DNA of 64,000 bases from contig NZ_CP060084.1 of the NCBI RefSeq assembly GCF_014211975.1, positions 186,001 through 250,000 of the forward strand, given 5' to 3'. Position 1 is the stretch's first letter, and each line of letters begins with the position of its first letter. The notes under the pieces are model-generated. The model did not search any database, had not been told where the DNA came from, and saw only the letters and a program-made list of their open reading frames with translations. Below are positions 52,072-61,873 of the stretch, piece by piece. The position numbers and the translations under genes were made by a program. Origin of the DNA: Teredinibacter haidensis. GTDB lineage: Bacteria > Pseudomonadota > Gammaproteobacteria > Pseudomonadales > Cellvibrionaceae.

Positions 52072-54612
52072 ATGAAATTGCCTGAAATACTATGCCCCTT
52101 GTGTCTGCTCACCCTAATGGGCTGCGCCAAGCCCTTACCGGAAGTTGTTATGCCTGAGGATAGCCGGAGCTCTGCAAAAGTTGTTGAGGCCGAAGTTGAG
52201 CGTCTTTTAGTGGCGCTTACATTGGAAGAAAAAATTTCGATGTTACACGCCAACAGTAAATTCACCGTGGCAGGCGTTGATCGTTTGAACATTAAGGAAA
52301 TGACGCTAAGCGATGGACCTCATGGTGTGCGCGAAGAGATCTCCCGGCACAGCTGGGCCTCGGCTAACTGGGATACGGATTACGGTACTTATCTACCACC
52401 TCTCACGGCGGTTGCCGCCAGCTGGGATCCGGAACAGGCTCGTCTACACGGTAGTGTTTTGGGTGCAGAAGCCCGTCATAGGGGGAAGGATATTATTCTT
52501 GGCCCGGGTGTAAATATTGCTCGTCTACCAACGTATGGCCGTAACTTCGAATACTTTGGCGAAGATCCTTTTTTGGCCGCCAGCATGGTCGTACCTCAAG
52601 TTCAGTCCATTCAGGAAAACGATGTGGCAGCCTGTGTAAAACACTATGTGTTGAATTCACAGGAATTGAATCGCTGGAATGTCGATGCCCGGCCGGATGA
52701 GCGCACATTGCGGGAGGTTTATTTACCGGCATTTGAAGCGGCAGTGAAAGAGGGGGGGGCACTGTCGTTAATGGGAGCTTACAACCGTGTTTATGGCACG
52801 AATGCCAACCAGAGTAAGCGCCTAGTGCAGGAAATTTTAAAAGAGGAGTGGGGGTTTGACGGCGTATTGCTGACGGATTGGCATGTGGATATTAATACGT
52901 ATGACGCGGCCATGAATGGCCTCGATCTGGAAATGGGAACCAAGGTTGACGACTACGAAGACTATTTCTTTGCTCGACCACTACTAAAAATGGTGAAAAA
53001 AGGAAAAATTCCCGAATCGATTGTTGATGACAAAGTACGGAGGATTCTCCGTTTGCAACTGCGTGTGGGGATGATGGATCCACAGCGTAAAAGTGGTGCG
53101 CGTGATACCGAAGCGCATCATCAAGCTGCTCAGTCCATTATTGAGCAAGGCATCGTTTTACTCAAAAATGACAATCAGCTATTGCCCTTGGATAAATCCA
53201 AATTGAAAAAAATCCTGGTGCTTGGGCCCAATGCCACGTTGGCTCACGGCCGAGGCGGCGGTTCTGCGCAAGTGAAATCACACTACGAGATTACACCTCT
53301 GGAGGGGTTGAAAAAAGCGTTGGGTGACGATGTCGACATTATCTATATGCGTGCAGCCAGCCATAATACTTTGCAGCCCATCGCGACCGATTATATTTCC
53401 ACTCGCCATGGAGGCTCTGGAACGCCGGCCTGGATGGTTCATCGTTTCGAGGATGCCGAGCGGACAAAACCTAAGGGATACGAGCAATGGCCGGAATCCC
53501 GTTACGAGATGGAGCCCGGTGTTGCCACACAGTATTTAAATATGCAGGCAACGCTAGTGCCTTTGGAAACGGGTGATCATATTGTTCAGTTTAAAGGAGT
53601 GGGTAAAGCCGAGCTGCAGGTAGAGGGCGAAACGGTGCTTCGCTACGAAGGCGATGAAGAAAGTACGGTAGCGAAAACGTTGCGACTGGAAGCTGGCAGC
53701 CCCTACAAATTTGAATTGTTCTACGATGGTGATCGCGCGTTTACGCTTGGGTGGGCAGCGCCGGGATTGACGCTGGCGAGCGAAGCTGAATATTTGGCGG
53801 TCGCAAAGGACGCCGATGCGGTACTTTATTTTGGCGGCTTAAACCACGATCATGATCGTGAAGGCGCCGATCGTAAAGATATGCGATTACCGGGAAATCA
53901 GGATGATGTTATTCGTGCGCTAAATAAAGTGAACCCCAATACTATTGCTTTTATGGTTGCCGGTTCAGCGGTGGAAATGCCCTGGGCTGAAGATGTGGCG
54001 ACTATCGTGTGGGGATGGTACGGAGGAATGGAAGCCGGTAACGCATATGCGCGAATGCTACTGGGGGATATCAACCCTGGCGGCAAAATGCCCATCACTT
54101 TGGCGCAAAAATACGAGCATACTTCGGCCATCGCGCTTAACGATTACAACGAGGTCGACTCGCTGTATAAAGAGGGTGTTTTTATTGGCTATCGCTGGCT
54201 CGAACTCCACGGCATTAAACCTCTCTTTCCTTTTGGTCACGGTTTATCTTATAGCGAATTTGAATTGAGCAACTTATCGCTCCCCAACACGGTTTCGGTA
54301 AACGACGAACAAATTACCATTAGCGTTAATGTGAAAAATACCGGTAAGCTCGCGGGTTCGGAAGTGGTGCAGCTATACTTGGGTGATGATCAGGCGAGTG
54401 TTGAGCGTCCGCAAAAAGAGCTGAAGGGGTTTGCCAAAGTGTGGTTGCAAGCGGGGGAAGAAAAGCAGGTAACGATCAATATTGGCCAGCGAGAATTGTC
54501 GTTCTGGGATGTGGAAAGTAAGGGTTGGTTAGTCGAACAAGGTAAATTTAATGTCTATATGGGCGTATCCAGTATGGATATTCGCCAAGAGGGTAGTTTT
54601 GTTTACCAATAA
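52072..54612 (+). CDS. GH3 beta-glucosidase lipoprotein with PA14 insertion
   Basis: This exo-enzyme removes terminal sugars from beta-gluco-oligosaccharides. The 846 aa protein starts with a lipoprotein signal (lipobox LMGC). The GH3 barrel (about 45-330) has 'SDGPHGVRE', 'KHYVLNSQE' and nucleophile D269 in 'LLTDWHVD'. A beta-sandwich second domain is interrupted by a PA14-like module (about 480-580), and a fibronectin III-like end carries 'VKNTGKLAGSEVVQLYLGD'. ATG 52072 opens the signal; the longer frame from 52024 is not supported. It probably acts in the periplasm or at the outer membrane on products of the GH5 and GH74 enzymes. Confidence 0.92.
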   Translation: MKLPEILCPLCLLTLMGCAKPLPEVVMPEDSRSSAKVVEAEVERLLVALTLEEKISMLHANSKFTVAGVDRLNIKEMTLSDGPHGVREEISRHSWASANWDTDYGTYLPPLTAVAASWDPEQARLHGSVLGAEARHRGKDIILGPGVNIARLPTYGRNFEYFGEDPFLAASMVVPQVQSIQENDVAACVKHYVLNSQELNRWNVDARPDERTLREVYLPAFEAAVKEGGALSLMGAYNRVYGTNANQSKRLVQEILKEEWGFDGVLLTDWHVDINTYDAAMNGLDLEMGTKVDDYEDYFFARPLLKMVKKGKIPESIVDDKVRRILRLQLRVGMMDPQRKSGARDTEAHHQAAQSIIEQGIVLLKNDNQLLPLDKSKLKKILVLGPNATLAHGRGGGSAQVKSHYEITPLEGLKKALGDDVDIIYMRAASHNTLQPIATDYISTRHGGSGTPAWMVHRFEDAERTKPKGYEQWPESRYEMEPGVATQYLNMQATLVPLETGDHIVQFKGVGKAELQVEGETVLRYEGDEESTVAKTLRLEAGSPYKFELFYDGDRAFTLGWAAPGLTLASEAEYLAVAKDADAVLYFGGLNHDHDREGADRKDMRLPGNQDDVIRALNKVNPNTIAFMVAGSAVEMPWAEDVATIVWGWYGGMEAGNAYARMLLGDINPGGKMPITLAQKYEHTSAIALNDYNEVDSLYKEGVFIGYRWLELHGIKPLFPFGHGLSYSEFELSNLSLPNTVSVNDEQITISVNVKNTGKLAGSEVVQLYLGDDQASVERPQKELKGFAKVWLQAGEEKQVTINIGQRELSFWDVESKGWLVEQGKFNVYMGVSSMDIRQEGSFVYQ

Positions 54613-54757
54613 GCTTATACAGAAGGGAGGGCAGTGCTTTAGTTCTTTTCCTGTCCGGGAGGCTGCGCAAGGGGATAAATAATAACAGGCAATCGCTGTA
54701 CGATTCCTGTACACTGCGCGCCTTTTCCCCTGTGTGCAGTTCCTTCCGAGAGTTTAT

Positions 54758-56224
54758 ATGATTTTTTCCGAACTGGGTTTGTCCGAATCCATTGTCAAAG
54801 CCGTAGCCGAGCAGGGCTACGAAACGCCTACACCTATCCAGGCCCAAGCGATTCCCGCTGTGCTGGAGGGGCGTGATGTGATGGCGGCGGCGCAAACTGG
54901 CACCGGTAAGACGGCTGGTTTTACCCTTCCGATTTTGCATCAGTTAAGTAAGGGAGAGCCTACCAGAGGGAATCAGGTCCGGGCTCTTATACTCACGCCT
55001 ACTCGTGAGCTGGCAGCTCAGGTCGCCGAGAGTGTGCAAACTTACAGTAAGTACCTACCAAAAATTCGCGCCGAAGTGGTTTTTGGTGGAGTAAAGATCA
55101 ACCCGCAGATGATGCGCCTGCGTCGTGGCGCAGATATTCTGGTGGCCACTCCGGGTCGCTTAATGGATCTCTTTCAGCAGAATGCAGTGAAATTTAATCA
55201 TCTGGAGATTCTGGTGCTAGATGAAGCTGACCGTATGTTGGATATGGGCTTTATTCACGACATAAAAAAGATACTGGCGGTGTTACCTGCCAAACGTCAG
55301 AACCTGTTGTTTTCGGCAACCTTTTCGGATGAGATCCGTACGCTGGCCAAAGGTCTGATTCACAACCCGGCGGAATTTTCGGTTACGCCGCGCAATGCGA
55401 CCGCTACTACGGTAAAACAATGGATTCATCCCGTCGATAAAAAGCGCAAGCCTGCATTGTTAAGCTATTTAATTGGGCACAACAACTGGCAGCAAGTGCT
55501 GGTGTTTACGCGCACCAAACATGGCGCGAATAAGCTAACCCGTTATCTTGAAGATGCTGGATTAAAAGCCGCCGCTATTCACGGAAACAAAAGCCAGAAT
55601 GCACGCACCAAAGCGCTGGCAGATTTTAAGCAAAATAAAATTCGCATACTGGTGGCCACGGATATCGCTGCGCGTGGTCTTGATATTGACCAGCTGCCCC
55701 AGGTGGTCAATTTTGACTTGCCTAATGTGTCTGAAGATTATGTTCATCGTATTGGCAGAACCGGCCGTGCGGGCGCGAGCGGTCAGGCGGTATCTCTGGT
55801 GAGTGCCGATGAATTCGATTGTTTGGCCGGTATAGAGCGGTTAACAAAAAAACTGATTCCTCGTGAATATGTAGACGACTTTTATCCTGTGCACGAGCTG
55901 CCAGAATCAAAACTCGATTTGCGTCCAATCCGAGCCAAAAAGCCCAAAAAACCAAATGCGGGACACCGGGATGGGCAGCGTTCAGGCGAGGTGGCACGGG
56001 GACACAAGCCGAGCACTAACAGTAGCAGCAGGAAGAGGGCTGGTGGCCGTACGGCAGGAGAACATAAAAATACGGCAAAAGGGGATAATCCAGGCGCCAG
56101 AAATAGTGGTAGTACCAGCGCTGGCGATAACCAGAATATTTATGCTGGGCCTAAGGCCGGTAATACCAGTCGAGGCGGTCGTAGCCAAAATAGTAGTCAG
56201 TCCAATCGCGGCGGTAATCGTTAG
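54758..56224 (+). CDS. rhlE: DEAD-box RNA helicase RhlE
   Basis: This ATP-dependent RNA helicase acts in ribosome assembly and RNA turnover. The 488 aa protein has the Q motif ('FSELGLSESIVKAVAEQGYETPTPIQ', landmark), Walker A AQTGTGKT, 'PTRELAAQV', DEAD box 'LDEADRMLD', 'SAT', and 'HRIGRTGRAG'. A basic Gly/Ser/Arg-rich tail (about 395-488) is typical for RhlE. ATG 54758 gives the family start; the upstream GTG 54734 is unlikely. It is a single gene between GH3 and GH5. Confidence 0.93.
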   Translation: MIFSELGLSESIVKAVAEQGYETPTPIQAQAIPAVLEGRDVMAAAQTGTGKTAGFTLPILHQLSKGEPTRGNQVRALILTPTRELAAQVAESVQTYSKYLPKIRAEVVFGGVKINPQMMRLRRGADILVATPGRLMDLFQQNAVKFNHLEILVLDEADRMLDMGFIHDIKKILAVLPAKRQNLLFSATFSDEIRTLAKGLIHNPAEFSVTPRNATATTVKQWIHPVDKKRKPALLSYLIGHNNWQQVLVFTRTKHGANKLTRYLEDAGLKAAAIHGNKSQNARTKALADFKQNKIRILVATDIAARGLDIDQLPQVVNFDLPNVSEDYVHRIGRTGRAGASGQAVSLVSADEFDCLAGIERLTKKLIPREYVDDFYPVHELPESKLDLRPIRAKKPKKPNAGHRDGQRSGEVARGHKPSTNSSSRKRAGGRTAGEHKNTAKGDNPGARNSGSTSAGDNQNIYAGPKAGNTSRGGRSQNSSQSNRGGNR

Positions 56225-56479
56225 CGGCGGATTTTGCGTCTTTCACTGAAGGTTAGTGGAAGGCGCGCTCTTCAAATAGTGCCGACCGAGTTGCGCTGTA
56301 AAATACGTAGTTTCTGGTCACTTTGCTCCTAGCGTTTTTTCCCAATCAAAAAAGAGTTAAATCGCTTGGTCTGGCTTCAAGCACTATCCCTTCTCAGTGC
56401 AGGCTGTCGACGCAATATTTCTGTGTAAGCGGCTCTATTCGTTAGAGCGCTGATTCCCTTTCTGTGAAAATCAAACACG

Positions 56480-56519
56480 CAAAAGAAAACCCGAGATCAG
56501 CTTTCGCTAGTCCCGGGTT
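56480..56519 (-). terminator. Terminator after the GH5 gene
   Basis: On the minus strand a 14-bp stem (AACCCGGGACTAGC with GCTGATCTCGGGTT, one mismatch, two G-U) with loop GAAA is followed by TTTTCTTTT. The 56225-56479 spacer before it shows nothing else. Confidence 0.85.
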
Positions 56520-56549
56520 TGGGTTTTGCTAATCCCTAGGGATTAATGT

Positions 56550-58631
56550 TTACCAGGTTAATTCCAGCAGACTCCACTTTCTTTCATCGAAGCCTAGCCA
56601 TTCGCCCCAACCGGATTCGTTAGAGCGTGGATCGTAGGTTGTCTCATACAAACCGCCAGTGTCGCCGGACTCTGGGTTAATAGACCAGTAGCAGCTTTGG
56701 ATGTTTTTCTCTGCCATGTAGTTGGCGAAGGCCGTTTGCCATTCTTGATCGACACCTTCGGGTATGTGATCCCAACGATCCTGATCTCGAATACTGGCGG
56801 CTCCACCTGGCCAATCCATATTTCCTCCCCACTCGCCAACGACCATTGCGTAGCCCATATCACGCAGATAGCCGAAGTGCTCTTCCCAGCCCGCGCGCAG
56901 TTGTGTGGCATTGATAACGATATTGCAGTCGTTTTCACCAGCTTCGTCACCTTCCAAACCTTCACACTCTGGTTGTGCAGGGTCCATGAACATCTTCTGT
57001 ACGAATACGGAAGGACCATAGGTGTGTGGAGAGTAAACCAAACGCTCTTTGGGGATGTCAGGGGGGTTGTCTCCAGCTTCAAACAAGTTTTCACCCCAGT
57101 TTGGATTGGAGGCTTCTTCGCCGTGAGGAACTTCGATGATATCGTCTGGCGTACCGTCCTGGTTACTGGCCGAAGCGGAGATGCCTTGTACAAACAGAAG
57201 AATATTTGGATTGACTTCATTGATGGCACCGTAGGCGGATTCAACCAATGTTTTCCATTCTTCCCAAGTGTAATCCCATGGCTCGTTGAAGATATCGATA
57301 CCGATAATATTATCTACACCAAGGTCGCTAGCCAGTCCGGCAAGCTCTCTAAGGTTAGCTAGCCAAGCGGCTTCGTTGTATGCGTCGCCACCGGATGCAC
57401 AGCTATAGTCTTCACGAGTGAAGTCATAGTTGTCTCGGTCGGCATCGACATAGGGAGGACGGGCGTCCAGACGGCCAGCACGCCAACCAACGTAGTTTGA
57501 ACAGGAGTGAATATCGAGCATAATTTCGATATTGTTTTCGTCGGCCTGAACAATAAAGTCTTCCATTGCCTGACGAGCATTATCCTGACGGTATTGCTCG
57601 TAGTTTTTCAGCACGTTACCCGTACCCTGTGGATCGTTTGGATCGAGGGTTTGAGGTGCGATAGGCAAGCGAACAACGTTAATGCCTCTCTGAGTGATTT
57701 CATCCATGGTTTGCTGGATAGTGCGGTCATGGGTGTCGGCCCAGAAGGTATTACCAATGTATAACTCCATAGGCGCGCCGCTGGGGTTATCTGGATCATC
57801 GGAGGGTTCGTGTCGGCCCTCTAGGCCAAACCATGAGCCACAATGAACATCGAACTGCTGGCCATTTTTGGTGATATTACCTGAGTCATCGACGCGGAAA
57901 ATTCCGTCGGTGCTAGAGCTACTGGAGCTGCTGCTAGAACTGCTCGAGCTGCTGCTAGAGCTAGAACTACTAGAGCTAGAACTGCTGGAGCTAGAAGATG
58001 AGCTGCTGCAGTTCGATACCACTCCGCCGCTGCCGCTTTGACCTTCGCACGTTGTGCGACCAATACAGCTTTGGCTGTCTTCCCAACCCCAACCGCTATC
58101 CTGATTTTGACACAGAGGCCAAGTGCCGTTGCCATACCAGTTACATTCTTCTGCACAATCGCTGCTAGAAGAGCTAGAGCTGCTAGAGGAACTTGAGCTG
58201 CTAGATGAGCTTGAACTGCTAGAAGAACTGGAACTGCTACTGGAGGAGCTTGAACTGTTAGCTGTGCCAGTACAGCTTGGTGTTGCCAGGCTTCCATTGG
58301 AGCTTCCCTGGAATCCGAAGCTGGTGGATTGCCCATTGCCAAGGTTACCATTCCATCCAATGTTGGATGCTGAAACGGTGGTTCCGGAAGTGCTTAAGCT
58401 CGCATTCCAGCTATTTGTAATTTGCGGTGGTGCTGTAAAGTGAAGCGAGATTGTCCAGCTTGAAACGGCGGCCCCAGTGTTGGAAACACTAACGTCAGCT
58501 TGGTAACCGCTGTTCCACTGGTTTAGGCTCGTAACTTCACATGTTATATCGGCAAGCGCTGCGGGCGACAGGGCAAAAGCCAGTGCCGCGCAAGCTGTGC
58601 GTAGAGGTGTAAATAACTTTTTGGTTTTCAT
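56550..58631 (-). CDS. Secreted GH5 endoglucanase with CBM2 and CBM10
   Basis: The predicted cellulase has 693 aa: signal peptide (1-27), CBM2 (28-122, with W/N-rich cellulose face), poly-Ser linker (about 126-157), CBM10 (158-208; CNWYG...GWGWED), second poly-Ser linker (209-240) and a GH5 barrel (about 243-693). Catalytic acid/base E450 lies in 'FNEPW' and nucleophile E600 in 'GEWGG'; 'YSPHTYGP' carries the conserved His/Tyr. ATG 58631 follows GAGGAATAAAA. The module order is the mirror image of the GH74 enzyme. It is monocistronic. Confidence 0.95.
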   Translation of the reverse strand: MKTKKLFTPLRTACAALAFALSPAALADITCEVTSLNQWNSGYQADVSVSNTGAAVSSWTISLHFTAPPQITNSWNASLSTSGTTVSASNIGWNGNLGNGQSTSFGFQGSSNGSLATPSCTGTANSSSSSSSSSSSSSSSSSSSSSSSSSSSSSSSSDCAEECNWYGNGTWPLCQNQDSGWGWEDSQSCIGRTTCEGQSGSGGVVSNCSSSSSSSSSSSSSSSSSSSSSSSSSSSSSSSSTDGIFRVDDSGNITKNGQQFDVHCGSWFGLEGRHEPSDDPDNPSGAPMELYIGNTFWADTHDRTIQQTMDEITQRGINVVRLPIAPQTLDPNDPQGTGNVLKNYEQYRQDNARQAMEDFIVQADENNIEIMLDIHSCSNYVGWRAGRLDARPPYVDADRDNYDFTREDYSCASGGDAYNEAAWLANLRELAGLASDLGVDNIIGIDIFNEPWDYTWEEWKTLVESAYGAINEVNPNILLFVQGISASASNQDGTPDDIIEVPHGEEASNPNWGENLFEAGDNPPDIPKERLVYSPHTYGPSVFVQKMFMDPAQPECEGLEGDEAGENDCNIVINATQLRAGWEEHFGYLRDMGYAMVVGEWGGNMDWPGGAASIRDQDRWDHIPEGVDQEWQTAFANYMAEKNIQSCYWSINPESGDTGGLYETTYDPRSNESGWGEWLGFDERKWSLLELTW

Positions 58632-59640
58632 TTTTATTCCTCAGGAGGGTCAAATGATTAATGTTTCGCAAAACATGATGGCCCCTGTTGTTAGTATTAT
58701 GGTGGGCTGTAACAGATAAATTCCGGAGCGCATAGGAACTGGTGTGCCCTTATTGCACCGGTAAAATGCAGGGCTTTTTGAGCCGTTACATTAAACTTGG
58801 AAATATAAAAATAATCGGATATTTCGAAATTATTTTTTTGTTATTGATGTTAAGTCGTATGTTCTTCTGCCTTTGTTTTATCGGTTGTAGGGCAAAAGTA
58901 TTGGTAAGTGTGCTTTTTATATTTATTGCACCAAGGAGAATATGTTAACTGTTTTTTTTACTATTTAAATTGATTGGTGCGCCAAATTGAATTGATTTTA
59001 ACGTTCATTTTTGCTTGTGTGAGGAAAGTATAATTTTTATTAAGAAGGGTTATTATTGGTTATTGTTTTTATTAGGTAAAAAATATCGTGGTAGGTGTTC
59101 CGAGGTTTAGTAATGCCTCGTTGCTATTTTAGTTATATTAAATACGATGTAAATATTATTATAAATGGAAATAATATTTTGCTTGTTTAGTTGCGATTAT
59201 TTCATCGCAACTTTTTAAAACTGTTCGGCGTGGTTGGTGCCAAGTTTGTCACAGATATGGTGTGATCAAGTAGAAGAGTGTTTTGTGCTAGTTAAGCAGG
59301 GATAAAGCTAATTTATTCTTCGAGCTGAAAAACATTTCAGGTGATGCCTAGTTTAGGCGGTAGAGGTATTCAATAGAGTGCTGGGGTGAAGTAGGTTTGG
59401 GGTGTTATGTATTGATTTCTTTTTTGTTGTTAAGTGTGGACAGTGTTCGCTTCTCGTTGCTCTTTATTAACATTAATCCTCAATATTTTTCGGGTCATAA
59501 ATGGGCGTTAAGTATTTTTGATTGCCGAGAATTGTCCGTGGAAAATGAAGGCTCTTAATTGCCGCTTGAAGAGATGTATAAGAGTAGGTGTTTTTGAGAC
59601 GGTAATGCCATCGCTACAAGGTCTGCATTCGCGGGTGAGC
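58632..59640. other. Gene-free AT-rich stretch upstream of GH5
   Basis: About 1 kb, very AT-rich between 58780 and 59250, with no credible gene; the short open frames have no ribosome sites or family likeness. It must hold the promoter of the minus-strand GH5 gene. Confidence 0.6.
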
Positions 59641-59643
59641 CGT

Positions 59644-60145
59644 ATTACCCCCGCAACCATCGGGGGAATGTCGGGGAGGGAGTTCCCGATTTCCACATTT
59701 TTTGTTTTGTCGGTCTTGTGTTTCGGGAATGTAACCTCGTTACGATCTTACGGTATGGGACATCGCGGTTTTGACGAGAGATTAAGCACTCAATAAGCAT
59801 AGCTTGATGTTGGTGAAACTGTTTTCCCAAATTGATTTTGGGTGGGGCGTACCCCGCGCGCGTCGCTGCTCGCTTTGTAAATGCTTTACCCTTGAGGGTA
59901 TAAATGGTTTGTTTTACGCAATTGGTGGGCAGTCTATATGCTATCTCCACAAAGTTGTGGGCTTGCCCGAGTTGAATGGTCAGCCGAAAAATGACTCGTC
60001 CTCTGTGCGCTGTTCCAGCGAATTGCGCACTTACGGTTGTTGTTCGTAATTGAGACGGGTACTTACTAGCGGTATTGTCTTTTCCGGTAGAGGCTTTCGG
60101 GTTTCCGGCTTGTTGCTAGGTGGAGCAAGAGTCCTTGTCTCAATT
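59644..60145. other. Hairpin-dense non-coding region, candidate structured RNA
   Basis: At least eight perfect or near-perfect stems follow one another: CCCCCG/CGGGGG (59648/59661), TTCCCGA/TCGGGAA (59683/59723), CCCAAA/TTTGGG (59826/59837), GGGG/CCCC (59844/59852), TACCC/GGGTA (59887/59896), CCACAA/TTGTGG (59947/59955), GTGCGC/GCGCAC (60005/60025), and a nested arm AATTGAGAC/GTCTCAATT (60048/60137) enclosing CTAGC/GCTAG (60066/60115). Frames on both strands are short and unlike known proteins. No Rfam family recognised by eye. From 60146 to 60623 I see one more small hairpin near 60199 and no gene. Confidence 0.5.
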
Positions 60146-60623
60146 TAACGGGGTTTCTCACTGAAACTATATCGAACCCTATATGGTTGTGAACGCCTCC
60201 TAGCGGCGTAGTAGGTATAAATGTTTCTTTGTGTCCTAGCAGTTAATTGTCCCTGTATTTCAGGTCCGGCAGTGTCGGCGAGAGGGCGCGCACAAGGGGG
60301 CGCGGGAGTTCAGGGGGTTGTTGCTCGTGCTGTTCTGCTTGTTGGGGCAGTGGAAAAGCAGATAAAAGGTGATCTCTTTACAAGGGCCCCATGAAAAGCA
60401 TGACTATTGAGGGGCTCAGCCCTGAGTCAGTTACAGTTTCGCCATCAAAAAAACAAGTGCATGGTTCACAAATATGTCGAGATGCTTATCATGTAAACGC
60501 TAACATTTTGACAGCGGATAACAAAAGGCTTTATTAATCAATACTTTATATTTTTAGGCGCGAATATTGCTTTCGGCATCGTATTCGTTGGAATGAAAGA
60601 TGTGATGTGTTTTGAGGAAGAGT

Positions 60624-61301
60624 ATGAAGCTTAGGTTTTTCTTGTTGGTGGGTGGGTTGGTTTGGTTGTCCTCTTTTCCGGTTAGTGCAGGGGTTATTCC
60701 CTATGGTGTTCACTCGGATACCGAGGTCTCTACGGTTGAGGGTGAGTGGGGGTGGAGTGAATGCTTTGTTACGCCCGGGCATTCATCCGGTATTGCGATT
60801 TCAGCCATACTCTCTAGTTGCGACACTGGTGATAGCTTGATGGTGGCGGTTAGGCGGGTTGGCTCTGATGTATTTGATATTTTAGGTGCTGCCAGTTTCG
60901 AAGTTGTTTCAGCCTACACGGTTTTGCCTTACAACATCGACACGCTTACCGGCAACGATGAGAATGGTATCAGTTGGTATCGGAACGGTAAGAGTTGGGG
61001 TTTTACTGAGCAGGGGAACACCATACGTCAATTTAGTGCAGATACTAACCTTAAAGATGCGCCTTATCACGGCGTGTCGGATACGAGCTATGGTTTTGTA
61101 GGCTTATCGTTTCATGCCAGGGGCGGTTTGTTGGATGCGGGTTGGGCGTTTAACAACGGTTCTTTTGTTTCTGTGGGCAAGGAGTATGAGCGTGTGTGGT
61201 TGACGGCTACTAGCGCTTCGGTGCCCGAGCCGGGAACAATATTTCTCCTTGCGCTGGCGCTTGTTGGGGTGGGCGTATGTCGACGAAGAGTTGACGTTTA
61301 A
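60624..61301 (+). CDS. PEP-CTERM sorting-domain protein
   Basis: This secreted protein has 225 aa, an N-terminal signal peptide (about 1-22, ending VSA-G) and a C-terminal PEP-CTERM signal: 'VPEPGT', a hydrophobic segment, then 'CRRR'. Such tails are recognised by an exosortase (EpsH/XrtA type), usually tied to exopolysaccharide. The middle part is unrecognised; four Cys are visible. ATG 60624 follows TGAGGAAG; the earlier TTG at 60612 is not needed. No exosortase or EPS gene lies in the window. Confidence 0.85.
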   Translation: MKLRFFLLVGGLVWLSSFPVSAGVIPYGVHSDTEVSTVEGEWGWSECFVTPGHSSGIAISAILSSCDTGDSLMVAVRRVGSDVFDILGAASFEVVSAYTVLPYNIDTLTGNDENGISWYRNGKSWGFTEQGNTIRQFSADTNLKDAPYHGVSDTSYGFVGLSFHARGGLLDAGWAFNNGSFVSVGKEYERVWLTATSASVPEPGTIFLLALALVGVGVCRRRVDV

Positions 61302-61327
61302 TAAATAGATGGATTTTGAGTTTCTAT

Positions 61328-61354
61328 AGCCTCGTTTTTTAGCGGGGCTTTTTT
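61328..61354 (+). terminator. Terminator after the PEP-CTERM gene
   Basis: AGCCTCG/CGGGGCT stem (one G-U) with a T-rich loop and a T6 tail. Confidence 0.8.
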
Positions 61355-61729
61355 GTATTTGAGGTTTTCATTGTGAGTTAGTGCTAGCTCCTATGGGTGG
61401 TGTCGAAGTCTTTGTTGTTGCTCAGTTTGGGTTGATGATTGTTCCCTGTAAAAAATGAATGCTGTTTAGTGGGTTTAGGTGCGACAATATGCCACTTTTT
61501 TTTGGAGGGGGCGGCTCTGTATAGTAACGGCTCCGACTAAAAGCCAGTAGTTGAGCAGTCGCAGGGGCGATCTTTTGTTGTTGTGCGTCTTCTATGCATA
61601 ACGTAGTGATGGGTAGATTGCCTGCAGCAGCTGGAGAAGACGAGACACTCCCAGATTAACGTTTTCTCGATTATTCGGCGCTGCCATTTATTGTGGTTTT
61701 TAGTTGGTCCCTTCTTAACAGACTATTTT
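61355..61729. other. Gene-free spacer, possible small RNA
   Basis: No open frame of note. A TATAGT box near 61518 could be a -10. Since a strong terminator at 61730 closes the stretch without an upstream gene, a small RNA may be encoded here. Not recognised as 6S, tmRNA or RNase P by eye. Confidence 0.35.
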
Positions 61730-61757
61730 GCGCCCCTTGTTGGGGCGCTTTATTTTT
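61730..61757 (+). terminator. Strong orphan terminator
   Basis: A perfect 7-bp stem GCGCCCC/GGGGCGC with loop TTGTT and tail TTTATTTTT. The nearest upstream gene already has its own terminator at 61328. Confidence 0.85.
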
Positions 61758-61873
61758 GCGCTGTATATAATCCTTATATTATTCATTGAAAGCATTCTGA
61801 TCCTGTCATAAGTCAATACGATTTATTTGCGAAAATCGTATTCTGTGATAGTTCCTGTAAATGGGGGGAAATC

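Noticed and set aside
57821..58360. Ala/Val-rich minus-strand frame within the GH5 gene
   Set aside because: Shifted frame of the poly-Ser linkers and CBM10; the GH5 frame explains the DNA fully.
59636..59670. Group II intron domain V (GAGCCGTAT start)
   Set aside because: The 3' strand of domain V and a reverse-transcriptase frame are missing; the match is limited to the first nine bases.
59645..59950. 101-codon minus-strand frame in the hairpin-rich region
   Set aside because: No ribosome site, no recognised domain, and the sequence is better explained by inverted repeats.
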